Part shown: positions 44,657-52,563 of the stretch, piece after piece
Layout of the letters: each line of letters opens with the position of its first letter
How positions within the stretch are numbered: the stretch's first letter is position 1
Origin: Paraburkholderia silviterrae
Lineage (GTDB): Bacteria > Pseudomonadota > Gammaproteobacteria > Burkholderiales > Burkholderiaceae
Assembly (NCBI RefSeq): GCF_004353915.1
Contig: NZ_SMRP01000036.1
Location: 1 to 58,138, forward strand
Direction of reading: 5' to 3'
DNA: 58,138 nucleotides
The notes under the pieces: model-generated
The model's database searches: none
What the model saw: the letters and a program-made list of their open reading frames with translations, nothing else
What the model was told of the DNA's origin: nothing
Made by a program: the position numbers and the translations under genes

Positions 44657-45379
44657 CTAGCGTTGCGGGCGATAGCGCAGATATTGCGCGTACAGCATCT
44701 CCATCGTCGTGTTGCGCACGTCGCGGTGCAGTGGCGAGGGCGGCGCGTAGTTGAGCATGCGCACGACCCAGTCGTGGGGCGCTGCGCCCACGTCGAGCGC
44801 GTTGATGCAGCCCGTGGTTTGCGCGAGATGGCCGAAGAACATGCGGCCGCCGGCCGTGATCGCGTGCGAGAGAATCGCGCGGTTCACGCCGCCATGGAGG
44901 ACCAGCAGCGCCGTGTCCCATGACGTGTCGGCGCGCAGTGCGGCGAGCGCGGGCAGCACACGGTCGAGCAGTTCGCCGATGCTCTCGCCGCCGAGAAAGC
45001 GCGTCTGTTCGGGCACGACGCCGTCGAAGATGCGCAGAAACGCGTCCTCGACTTGCTCGGGTGGAATCGCGCCGAGGCTGCCACCGCGGATTTCCTCCCA
45101 CGCAGCCTGCACCTCGAGCTCGATGCGCTGGCCCGTGGCGTCGAGCACGCGCTGCGCGGTTTCGACCGTACGCCGCAGGCCACTCACGATCACGCGGTCA
45201 AAGCGCACGCCTTGCTGCGCGAATGCTTCGCCCGCGGCCGTGGCCTGGGTCCGGCCGTGCTCGTTGAGCGGCACGGTGTCGGGATCGATGGCGCGCCCCG
45301 AGTCGTCGAAGTAGGTGACGTCGCCGTGGCGCATCAGATAGAGGCGCCGGCGCGAGGGCAACTTGAATTCGCTCATCAT
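44657..45379 (-). CDS. Histidine phosphatase family protein
   Basis: A 240-aa phosphatase of the branch-1 histidine phosphatase (phosphoglycerate mutase-like) superfamily. LYLMRHGDVTYF holds the phospho-accepting His, VSGLRRTVETAQRVL the second Arg, and VLHGGVNRAIL the second His. The first of two ATGs overlaps the enoyl-CoA hydratase stop (ATGA), which favours it. Its role in a beta-oxidation operon is not known; a phosphorylated acyl intermediate or a CoA-side phosphate are possible substrates. Confidence 0.9.
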   Translation of the reverse strand: MMSEFKLPSRRRLYLMRHGDVTYFDDSGRAIDPDTVPLNEHGRTQATAAGEAFAQQGVRFDRVIVSGLRRTVETAQRVLDATGQRIELEVQAAWEEIRGGSLGAIPPEQVEDAFLRIFDGVVPEQTRFLGGESIGELLDRVLPALAALRADTSWDTALLVLHGGVNRAILSHAITAGGRMFFGHLAQTTGCINALDVGAAPHDWVVRMLNYAPPSPLHRDVRNTTMEMLYAQYLRYRPQR

Positions 45380-46164
45380 TTGTAGACCGGTTGACGTTTT
45401 TCGAGGAACGCGGTGATGCCTTCGAGCCCGTCGCGGTGATGCAGCGAGGTCACGAAGCTCTCACGTTCCGCGATGAGCTGGTCGTCGAGCGATTGCATAC
45501 CTGCCGCGTTCGTCAGCCCCTTGATGCGCGCGGCCGCGTTCGGCGAGATTTTCGCGAGATCGGCGGCCCAGGCGAGCGCCGTATCGAGCGCCGTTTGCGG
45601 TTTGGCGACGCGGTTCACGACGCCCAGGTCGGCAAGCCGTTGCGCGCCGATCGGCTTGCCCTCGACCATCACCTCGAACGCGAGCGCGCGCGGCAGCGAG
45701 CGTGCGAGGAACCACGAGCCGCCGCCATCGGGTGTGAGCCCCACGCGCGAATAAGCCATCACGAATTTCGCGTCGTCGGCGGCGACCAGCAGGTCGGCGG
45801 CGAGCGCGAGCGAGAAGCCCGCGCCCGCGGCGGCGCCCTCGACGGCGGCCATCACGATCTTGCTCGACTGGCGCATCGCGGTGGCCCATTGCGCGAGCAT
45901 GTCGATGCTGGCGGCCTGCACCGAGGGATCCTTGGAACGGTTTTCGAGCAGACGGTTCAGGTTGCCGCCCGCGCAGAAAAAGTTGTCGGCGCCCGTGAGG
46001 ATGATCGCGCGCAGCGAGTTATCGCGCTCGGCGGCATCGAATGCCGCGATCGCCGCGGCGTACATGTCGGGGTGCAGCGCGTTGCGTGCGCCGGGGTTCG
46101 ACAGCGTCAGCACGAGCGTCGATTCGTGGTTTTGCGGGCGGGTGCTGCGGAGTTCGGCGCTCAT
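45376..46164 (-). CDS. Enoyl-CoA hydratase/isomerase family protein
   Basis: A 262-aa crotonase. The oxyanion-hole regions are AIILTGADNFFCAGGNLNRL (in part GADNFFCAGGN) and GAAAGAGFSLALAADLL; the catalytic position normally Glu lies in SRVGLTPDGGGSWFLAR, which has Asp-Gly as in isomerase- or PaaG-like members. The ATG at 46164 overlaps the dehydrogenase stop (ATGA). The frame is open far upstream inside the neighbouring gene, which is a shadow. Confidence 0.92.
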   Translation of the reverse strand: MSAELRSTRPQNHESTLVLTLSNPGARNALHPDMYAAAIAAFDAAERDNSLRAIILTGADNFFCAGGNLNRLLENRSKDPSVQAASIDMLAQWATAMRQSSKIVMAAVEGAAAGAGFSLALAADLLVAADDAKFVMAYSRVGLTPDGGGSWFLARSLPRALAFEVMVEGKPIGAQRLADLGVVNRVAKPQTALDTALAWAADLAKISPNAAARIKGLTNAAGMQSLDDQLIAERESFVTSLHHRDGLEGITAFLEKRQPVYK

Positions 46165-47732
46165 TGCGGTGCCTCGTTCGATGCGTTGGAAAGACCGGCG
46201 TCTGCCGCGTCGGGTTGCGTGAGAGAAATGCCGAGCTGTGCGCGGCGCGCGAGCCACGGCGACGGGCGATAGCGCGGGTCGCCGAGCACCGCGTGGATGT
46301 TGCGCAGGATCGTGAGGATCGTGCGTGCACCGAGTGCGTCGCCTAGTGCGAGCGGTCCATGCGGATAGCCGAGGCCGAGCGTCACGGCCAGATCGATGTC
46401 GCGCGGCGAGGCGATTTGCTTCTGCGCGATGTCGCAGCCGATGTTCACGATCGTCGCGACGATGCGCTGCGCGACGAAACCCGTGGAATCGCGGATCACA
46501 GTGACTGGCACACCGTCGGCGGCGAACAGCGCGTGGCCCGCGTCTCGTGCGGCGCGCGTGGTGGCGGGCGTCGTCATCAGCGTGCGGCGCTTTGTGGCTG
46601 CAAGCGGGAACAGCGTGTCGATGGCGACGACGCGGCTCGCGTCGAGCTGCTCTTCGAGCGCGGCGGTGGTGGCGTCGAGGCCGAGCGGCGTAACTACGAC
46701 GAGCGAATCGGCACCGGGCACGTCGCCTTCGTCGATCGCGACGCCCGCTTTGGCGGCAAGCGCGAGCACAGCCTCGCGCGCTTCGGCATGGCGGCGACTC
46801 ACCCAAACGCGCGCGGGGAGCGTCGTGGGCGCGGCGGGTTCTTCCGGCACCTGCTGCTTGCCATCGACATAGCGATAGAAGCCTTCGCCGCTCTTGCGGC
46901 CGACGAGCCCGCCCGCGAGCCGCACACCGGTGATGGGCGAGGGCGTGAAGCGCGGCTCCTCGTAGAACTGGTGATAGATCGACTCCATCACCGGATGCGA
47001 GACATCGAGCGCGGTGAGGTCGAGCAGCTCGAAGGGCCCGAGGCGGAAGCCCGCCTGCTCGCGCATGATGCGGTCGATGTCGGCGAAGCTCGCCACGCCT
47101 TCGCCGGCCACGCGCAGTCCTTCGGTATTCATGCCGCGGCCCGCGTGGTTGACGATGAAGCCCGGCATGTCCTTCGCGCGCACCGGCGTGTGGCCCATGC
47201 GGCGCGCGAGCGCCATGAGCGCGTCGCCGGCGGCGGGGTCGCTGCGCAGGCCGTCGATCACTTCGACCACCTTCATCAGCGGCACGGGGTTGAAGAAGTG
47301 GTAGCCTGCGACGCGCGTGGGGTCGCTGCAGGCGGCGGCGATCGCCGTGATCGACAGCGACGAGGTGTTCGAGGCGAGCAGGCACTTGCCGCTCACCACG
47401 GTTTCGAGTTCGCGAAAGAGGATGCACTTGGCGTCCAGGTTCTCGACGATCGCTTCGACCACGAGATCGCAGCCCGCGAGGCCGTCGATCGTATTCACGC
47501 CCGTGACGAGCTCGAACGCGGCTTTGGCGTCGGCCTCGCTGAGCTTGCCTTTTGCGGCGAGTTTCGCGAAGGTGTCGGCGAGGTACGCGCTCGCGGCAGC
47601 GACCGCCTGCGCGTTGGTATCGTAGAGGCGGACCGCCAGGCCCGACTGGGCGGCGATCTGGGCGATGCCGCGGCCCATTGCGCCGGTCCCGACGATGCCG
47701 ATTGTCTCAATATTGAAATGATGTGAAGTCAT
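46161..47732 (-). CDS. 3-hydroxyacyl-CoA dehydrogenase, PaaH-like
   Basis: A 523-aa NAD-dependent dehydrogenase. IGIVGTGAMGRGIAQIAA is the Rossmann motif; ASNTSSLSITAIA and AGYHFFNPVPLMKVVEVI carry the catalytic Ser/His region and MPGFIVNHAGRGMNTEGLRV starts the first C-terminal domain (in part PGFIVNHAGRGMNTEG). A second C-terminal domain with FVAQRIVATIVNIG follows near 430, as in the longer PaaH-type enzymes. First gene of the five-gene operon, divergent from a GST gene across an operator-like palindrome. Confidence 0.93.
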   Translation of the reverse strand: MTSHHFNIETIGIVGTGAMGRGIAQIAAQSGLAVRLYDTNAQAVAAASAYLADTFAKLAAKGKLSEADAKAAFELVTGVNTIDGLAGCDLVVEAIVENLDAKCILFRELETVVSGKCLLASNTSSLSITAIAAACSDPTRVAGYHFFNPVPLMKVVEVIDGLRSDPAAGDALMALARRMGHTPVRAKDMPGFIVNHAGRGMNTEGLRVAGEGVASFADIDRIMREQAGFRLGPFELLDLTALDVSHPVMESIYHQFYEEPRFTPSPITGVRLAGGLVGRKSGEGFYRYVDGKQQVPEEPAAPTTLPARVWVSRRHAEAREAVLALAAKAGVAIDEGDVPGADSLVVVTPLGLDATTAALEEQLDASRVVAIDTLFPLAATKRRTLMTTPATTRAARDAGHALFAADGVPVTVIRDSTGFVAQRIVATIVNIGCDIAQKQIASPRDIDLAVTLGLGYPHGPLALGDALGARTILTILRNIHAVLGDPRYRPSPWLARRAQLGISLTQPDAADAGLSNASNEAPQ

Positions 47733-47751
47733 TGGAAGCCTGGCTCCATGA

Positions 47752-47779
47752 TTGGCCTAGAATAGCACGGTCGTACAAT
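47752..47779 (+). promoter_or_regulatory. Predicted promoter of the second GST gene
   Basis: TTGGCC (47752-47757), a 16-bp spacer and TACAAT (47774-47779). On the other strand TTCATT-N17-TATTCT could serve the divergent dehydrogenase operon. Confidence 0.5.
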
Positions 47780-47780
47780 T
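47761..47780. promoter_or_regulatory. Quasi-palindrome sharing the core of the 37240 operator
   Basis: AATAGCACG-GT-CGTACAATT has 7 of 9 symmetric positions and shares G-N-ACGGTCGT-N-CA with the 28-bp palindrome at 37240-37267. It covers the -10 of the GST promoter and lies between the divergent acyl-CoA operon and the GST gene, so one regulator could control both sides. Confidence 0.45.
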
Positions 47781-47840
47781 TAATGAAAACGGTTGGGCGG
47801 GTTCAATACGGATACCGCCGCTCGCAAGGAGGCGATGAGA

Positions 47841-48482
47841 ATGATCAAGCTGCATGGTTTTGCGCTCTCGAACTACTACAACAAGGTCAAGTTCGTGCTG
47901 CTCGAGTATGGCATTCCGTTCGAAGAGGTCGAGGAGAAGCCGAATCAGTCGCCCGAGTTTCTCGCACACTCGCCGCTCGGCAAGGTGCCGTATCTGGAGA
48001 CGGAGCACGGCGATCTGTGCGAATCGCAGACGATCGTCGAGTATCTGGCCGCGCGCTTTCCCGACAAAGGGATTTTTTCCGCCGACCCGTGGGAAGCGGC
48101 GAAGCAGCGTGAGCTGATCATGTTCGTCGACGTGCACCTCGAACTGACGGCACGCAATCTGTATAAGCAGGCGTTCTTCGGCGGCACCGTCACCGACGAG
48201 ACCAAAGCGCGGACCGAAAAACTCCTCGTCCATCATATCGCCGGCTTCCAGAGGCTCGCAAAATTCGCTCCTTATCTGCGCGGCGAGCGTTTCACAGTGG
48301 CCGATACGGCGGGATACGCGAGCCTGCCGCTGGTGGCGCTGGCGACCAGGGCAATCTATGGGCGCGACTTCCTGAGCGACGCGGGCATCGACTGGAAGGG
48401 CTACGTGAAGACGATTGAAGAGCGGCCCGCCGCAGCGCGCGTGAGTGCCGACCGTAAGGCGGTGATTGTTAAAGGGATTTGA
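47841..48482 (+). CDS. Glutathione S-transferase family protein
   Basis: A 213-aa GST. The thioredoxin-like half has LHGFALSNYYNKVKFVLLEYG, in part FALSNYYNKVKFVLLEYG, then SPLGKVPYLETEHG and the glutathione-binding ESQTIVEYLAARFP; the helical half contains FTVADTAGYASLPLV. AAGGAGG at 47826-47832 is 8 nt before the ATG at 47841, which selects it over the ATG at 47835. Substrate unknown; the shared control region with the acyl-CoA operon is suggestive. Confidence 0.88.
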   Translation: MIKLHGFALSNYYNKVKFVLLEYGIPFEEVEEKPNQSPEFLAHSPLGKVPYLETEHGDLCESQTIVEYLAARFPDKGIFSADPWEAAKQRELIMFVDVHLELTARNLYKQAFFGGTVTDETKARTEKLLVHHIAGFQRLAKFAPYLRGERFTVADTAGYASLPLVALATRAIYGRDFLSDAGIDWKGYVKTIEERPAAARVSADRKAVIVKGI

Positions 48483-48519
48483 CTGTTGCGTGCGCTACGT
48501 CAAAACAGCTGAGAATTAT

Positions 48520-48537
48520 TTGATCATAAGTTGATCA
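48520..48537. promoter_or_regulatory. Paired TTGATCA sites 11 bp apart
   Basis: TTGATCA occurs at 48520 and 48531, each with the palindromic core TGATCA, one helical turn apart. They lie in the 326-bp gap before the fimbrial adhesin gene. This gap is AT-richer than its surroundings at its left end and otherwise shows only a weak -10-like TACGAT near 48588 and the ribosome binding site. Confidence 0.4.
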
Positions 48538-48808
48538 ATGACACGTGCGCTGGAGCGGTGATCGCTTTGGGCTGCAACCGCGCACGGTACGATAGTGGAT
48601 CGTAAGCGTTTTGTCGGCAGTATTCCTGTAAAGCCTCATTGGCCTTCAAAAATCTCGCCGTCCGAAGACGTGAGCGGGTCCGGCGTGCGGCTCAGACCCG
48701 GCAAGCAAACGCACTCAGGCTTCGCCGGTCCGCATTACATTGCAAGTCTGTCGCCCTCATCGCGCAATGGAAATCAACGGTGCCCAGTGCACCTGGAAGG
48801 GGAAGGCT

Positions 48809-49768
48809 ATGTCTGTTTTGCGGAAATTGGCGGTCCTGGCGGGTGTGCTGTGCTTCGGCGGGCTGTCCGTGCCGGCCTACGCGGGCTGCGATTTCAGCTC
48901 GGGAGGCAGTGAGCAGACCATCGTCATGGCGGTGCCTGCTTCATTGACCGTGAGCCGCAACGCGGCCAACGGCACCCTGTACACATCACCCAACGTCTCG
49001 CCATCGGGGAGCGCGTACATCACCTGTACAACGTCGTCACCGTCGGGCATCTTGAACAATATCGGCCCCCAGCCTGCAACCGGCGCGAACCAGTATCCGA
49101 TATACGTCAATGGCAGCGACACGGGACTGGCGTTTCAGTGGATCTACAACGGCACGCCCGCGACTTCCTATGGGACCTACCCATATAGCGGTTCGGGCTC
49201 GCCCTACAACACGCCGCATGCTTTCCGTCTGATCAAGACCGGATCGCTCGGCGCCGGAACGGTCATACCGGGTGGCACTGTGATCGCTTACGGCTCCATC
49301 GGCGGATTGAACGTGGTCGATATGGTGCTTGCGAGCGACATTGCCATGAAGGCTGCCGCGTGCACTACGCCCGACGTGACGATTCCCCTTGGAGATCACC
49401 TGCAATCGGAGTTCACTGGCATCAACTCTTTTTCGTCTTCGACATCCTTCAACGTCGCATTGACCAACTGCCCGGCGGGCATGAAGAGCATCACCTATCG
49501 GATCGATCCGACAACTACCGTTCTCATTGCCGCGAAATCCGTGGTGGCGCTCGACGGAAGCTCGACCGCGACAGGCGTCGGCGTGCAGTTGCTCGATGGG
49601 GGCGGGGCGGTGTTCCCGCTCAGCGCGGTGAAGACCTTTAGTGGCTACGTCACGAGCACGGGTGGCAGCTATACCATTCCGTTCAGGGCGCGCTATTACC
49701 AGACCGCGGCGGCAATCACACCCGGTCCGGCGAATACCTCGATGACCGTGACGATGCAGTATCTGTAA
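48809..49768 (+). CDS. Two-domain fimbrial adhesin, orphan
   Basis: A 319-aa secreted protein. The signal peptide of about 25 residues ends at PAYA before GCDFSS. Residues 26-185 form a Gly/Ser/Thr/Tyr-rich beta domain; the C-terminal part from about 188, AACTTPDVTIPLG, with FNVALTNCPAG and the end SMTVTMQYL, is a FimA-type pilin domain with its usual Cys pair and C-terminal beta strand. This is the layout of a chaperone-usher tip adhesin. No chaperone, usher or major pilin gene is nearby. GGAAGGGGAAGG precedes the ATG. Confidence 0.82.
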   Translation: MSVLRKLAVLAGVLCFGGLSVPAYAGCDFSSGGSEQTIVMAVPASLTVSRNAANGTLYTSPNVSPSGSAYITCTTSSPSGILNNIGPQPATGANQYPIYVNGSDTGLAFQWIYNGTPATSYGTYPYSGSGSPYNTPHAFRLIKTGSLGAGTVIPGGTVIAYGSIGGLNVVDMVLASDIAMKAAACTTPDVTIPLGDHLQSEFTGINSFSSSTSFNVALTNCPAGMKSITYRIDPTTTVLIAAKSVVALDGSSTATGVGVQLLDGGGAVFPLSAVKTFSGYVTSTGGSYTIPFRARYYQTAAAITPGPANTSMTVTMQYL

Positions 49769-49771
49769 TCC

Positions 49772-50965
49772 CTACAGACGCGCGAGGCGCTCGAGCGCGG
49801 TCGCGAGCGTGCTTTCCTGCTTGGCGAAGCAGAACCGCACGACGCCCGATTCGTGCGGCTCGTGATAGAACGCCGACACCGGAATGGCCGCCACGCCGAT
49901 CTCCGCCGTGAGCCACTTCGAGAATTCGGCTTCCGGCAGGTCGCTGATCGCCGAATAATCCACGCACTGGAAATACGTGCCCTCGCACGGCAGCAGCTTG
50001 AAGCGCGAATTCGCGAGGCCGGCGCGGAAGAAGTCGCGCTTGTTCTGATAGAACGCGGGCAACTCCAGGTACGGCTTGGGATCGCGCAGGTATTGCGCGA
50101 GACCCATCTGCATCGGCGTGTTCACGGTGAACACGTTGAACTGGTGCACCTTGCGGAATTCGGCAGTGAGTGGCGCGGGCGCCGCCACGTAGCCGATCTT
50201 CCAGCCCGTCACGTGAAATGTCTTGCCAAAGCTCGACACGATGAAGCTGCGCGCGGCGAGCTCCGGATAGCGCGCGACGCTCTCGTGTGGCTGGCCGTCG
50301 TAGACCATGTGTTCGTAGACTTCGTCGGAGAGGATCAGCACGTTGGTGCCGCGCACGATCTCTTCGAGCTTGCGCATGTCCTCGGCGCGCCAGACCGTGC
50401 CCGTGGGGTTGTGCGGCGTATTGATGAGGATCAGGCGCGTTTTCGGCGTGATGGCCGCGGCGAGGCGGTCGAACGGAATCGCATAGTCGGGCGCTTCGAG
50501 CGTGACGAACACGGGCTTGCCGCCCGCGAGTTCGATCGACGGCAGATAGCTGTCGTAGGTCGGCTCCACCACGATCACTTCGTCGCCGGGATGGACCGTA
50601 CAGAGGATCGCCGTGAGCAGCGCCTGGGTGGCGCCCGCCGTCACGGTGATCTCGGTATTGGCGTCGTAGCGCCGGCCGTAGACATTCGCGATCTTCTCCG
50701 AGATGGCCTCGCGCAGCGCGGGCACGCCGGCCATCGGCGGGTATTGGTTGTGGCCGTCGCGCATAGCCTGCGCAACCGCGTCGACGATGCGCGAGTCGCA
50801 GTTGAAGTCGGGGAAGCCCTGGCCCAGGTTCACTGCGCCCTTTTCCGCGGCGAGCGCGCTCATGACCGTGAAGATCGTCGTGCCGACGTCGGGCAGGCGC
50901 GAGGGAAAAGAGGGTGAGAGCAGCGGGGTTTGCGACGGATCTTGCGAGGGATGCGGTGCGTTCAT
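49772..50965 (-). CDS. Class I PLP aminotransferase, YbdL (methionine)-like
   Basis: A 397-aa fold-type I aminotransferase. NLGQGFPDFNCDSRIV near residue 45 and YPPMAGVPALREAI are typical; the PLP-binding Lys is in SSFGKTFHVTGWKIGY near 238 and NTPHNPTGTVW near 170 carries the PLP-stacking region. The resemblance is to methionine/glutamine-2-oxo-acid aminotransferases; the substrate is not fixed by sequence. The ATG at 50965 is chosen over an upstream frame extension. Its stop is three bases from the convergent fimbrial gene stop. Confidence 0.9.
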   Translation of the reverse strand: MNAPHPSQDPSQTPLLSPSFPSRLPDVGTTIFTVMSALAAEKGAVNLGQGFPDFNCDSRIVDAVAQAMRDGHNQYPPMAGVPALREAISEKIANVYGRRYDANTEITVTAGATQALLTAILCTVHPGDEVIVVEPTYDSYLPSIELAGGKPVFVTLEAPDYAIPFDRLAAAITPKTRLILINTPHNPTGTVWRAEDMRKLEEIVRGTNVLILSDEVYEHMVYDGQPHESVARYPELAARSFIVSSFGKTFHVTGWKIGYVAAPAPLTAEFRKVHQFNVFTVNTPMQMGLAQYLRDPKPYLELPAFYQNKRDFFRAGLANSRFKLLPCEGTYFQCVDYSAISDLPEAEFSKWLTAEIGVAAIPVSAFYHEPHESGVVRFCFAKQESTLATALERLARL

Positions 50966-51045
50966 GGCGCTGGCGGAAGGAAATCGGGGGAACGGGAAAG
51001 CTTGATTGTAGGCAAATCGTGCGGGCCGCGGGCGCTCGGACCGCA

Positions 51046-51090
51046 CGTAGCCGGGCTTCGGGCGCCAGGGCCGCCGGCCTGCCGGCTACG
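51046..51090. repeat. Inverted repeat CGTAGCCGG / CCGGCTACG
   Basis: A perfect 9-bp inverted repeat with a 27-bp GC-rich spacer, between the PIN gene and the aminotransferase, both on the minus strand. It is flanked by a direct repeat of GGCGCTCGG-x-CCG (51031 and 51096). No T run; it could be a transcript end of the PIN gene or a small intergenic element. Confidence 0.5.
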
Positions 51091-51113
51091 CGCCCGGCGC
51101 TCGGGCCGTGGAG

Positions 51114-51638
51114 CTAGGCAGCCGAGGTCTCGGCAGCGGCAAGCCCGCATTGCGCGACGAAAGCGTCGGGCGTGCCGATACGAAAGCCGAAATCGCGCGC
51201 AATGCGCTTCGCGAGCTTGAGCACCGCACGGTCCTTCGATACGAGCCATGCAGCGCCGCTTGCGCGCGCAAGCTCCAGAAACTTCTGGTCGTCGCGATCG
51301 CGGCATTGGGGCAGCGCACGGGCGTCGGCGGGCGGCGCCGGTGGTTCGATCTGTTGCACGAGCGTTGTCAGCGCGGCAAGCGCAGCTGCTTTGTCGGTGC
51401 CGCGGCCCTGGAATTGCGGGTAGTCCAGCACGTGCGCGAGCTCGGCGTGGCAGCGCGAGTCGATCAGCGCCGCGAGCGCGCCGCGTTCGAGCGCGGCACG
51501 AATGGGGCGCGTATGCGGATCGTCGAACACGAGAATGTCGAGCCACACGTTCGAGTCGAGCACCACGGTGAGCGCATCTTGCGCGGGTGTCGCGCGGGAA
51601 TCGGCAGGGGCGTTGTCTGGGGGCGTAAAACCGGTCAT
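51114..51638 (-). CDS. PIN domain protein, putative TA-type ribonuclease
   Basis: A 174-aa PIN-fold protein of the group called putative toxin-antitoxin toxin component. VVLDSNVWLDILVF gives the first acidic residue, the middle has a Glu-containing helix (CHAELAHVLDYPQF), and CRDRDDQKFLELARASGAAWLVSKD supplies the C-terminal acidic cluster (in part DRDDQKFLELA). No antitoxin gene adjoins, so a solitary RNase role is likely. Start at 51638 is by homologue-like length. Confidence 0.82.
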   Translation of the reverse strand: MTGFTPPDNAPADSRATPAQDALTVVLDSNVWLDILVFDDPHTRPIRAALERGALAALIDSRCHAELAHVLDYPQFQGRGTDKAAALAALTTLVQQIEPPAPPADARALPQCRDRDDQKFLELARASGAAWLVSKDRAVLKLAKRIARDFGFRIGTPDAFVAQCGLAAAETSAA

Positions 51639-51703
51639 TCGTGAATTCGCTACAATCGGGCTTTCGCCTTTGAATATCGGCACTCTGGTGCCTGCAAGCC
51701 TCT

Positions 51704-52498
51704 ATGATAATCGTTCTGTCGCCGGCCAAATCGCTCGACTATGACACGCCGGCGCACATCGAAACCCACACGATCCCCGATTTCGTCGACGACGCAGCCG
51801 AGCTGATCGACGGCCTGCGCCGTCTTTCGCCCCAGCAGATCGGCACGCTCATGAGCATCTCAGACCCGCTCGCGCGCCTGAACTTCCAGCGCTACGCCGA
51901 CTGGTCGCAGCACTTTAGCCAAACCAACGCGAAGCAGGCCGTGCTCGCGTTCAACGGCGACGTGTACGAGGGCTTTGACGCGAAATCGCTGACCCACGCC
52001 GATCTCGACTACGCGCAACAGCACGTGCGCGTGCTTTCGGGCCTGTACGGCGTGCTGCGCCCGCTCGATCTGCTGCAGCCGTATCGGCTGGAAATGGGCA
52101 CGCGCTTCGAAAATGCGCGCGGCAAGGACCTGTACGCTTTCTGGGGTGAGCGCATCACGCACGCGCTCAACGCGCAACTCGCACTCAACCACGAAAAAGC
52201 GATGAAGGGTGCGCGCGTGCTGGTGAACTGCGCATCGAACGAGTACTTCAAGGCCGTGAAGCCGAAGCAGCTCGCGGCGCCCATCATCACGCCCGTCTTC
52301 GAAGACTGGAAGGGCGGCCGCTACAAGATCATCAGTTTCCACGCGAAGCGTGCGCGCGGCTTGATGGCGCGCTATGCGGTCGAGAACCGCATAGCCGAGC
52401 CCGAGGCGCTCAAGGCCTTCGATACCGAAGGCTACGCGTTCGATGCAGAGGCATCGAACGATTCGACCTATGTATTCCGCCGGCGCCTGGCCGATTAA
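51704..52498 (+). CDS. yaaA: Peroxide stress protein YaaA (DUF328)
   Basis: A 264-aa protein. The N-terminus MIIVLSPAKSLDYDTP and the core ALFAFNGD-like AVLAFNGDVYEGFDA, YGVLRPLDLLQPYRLEMGTR (in part VLRPLDLLQPYRLEMG) and LVNCASNEYFKAV are characteristic. In E. coli YaaA lowers free intracellular iron during peroxide stress and binds DNA; OxyR control there is known but no OxyR site is evident here. Divergent from the PIN gene. Confidence 0.93.
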   Translation: MIIVLSPAKSLDYDTPAHIETHTIPDFVDDAAELIDGLRRLSPQQIGTLMSISDPLARLNFQRYADWSQHFSQTNAKQAVLAFNGDVYEGFDAKSLTHADLDYAQQHVRVLSGLYGVLRPLDLLQPYRLEMGTRFENARGKDLYAFWGERITHALNAQLALNHEKAMKGARVLVNCASNEYFKAVKPKQLAAPIITPVFEDWKGGRYKIISFHAKRARGLMARYAVENRIAEPEALKAFDTEGYAFDAEASNDSTYVFRRRLAD

Positions 52499-52563
52499 GC
52501 GGCGCTTGTGCCGCACGTGCCGCGCGTGCCGTGCGGATTGCTGACCCAGCGAAGGACACCAAC

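Noticed and set aside
45376..47427. A 683-codon frame suggesting a fusion ending in enoyl-CoA hydratase
   Set aside because: The first 420 codons overlap the hydroxyacyl-CoA dehydrogenase in another frame and are low complexity; the hydratase starts at the ATGA overlap at 46164.
51114..51638. A complete toxin-antitoxin pair with the PIN protein
   Set aside because: No small partner gene is found on either side; yaaA is divergent and unrelated.
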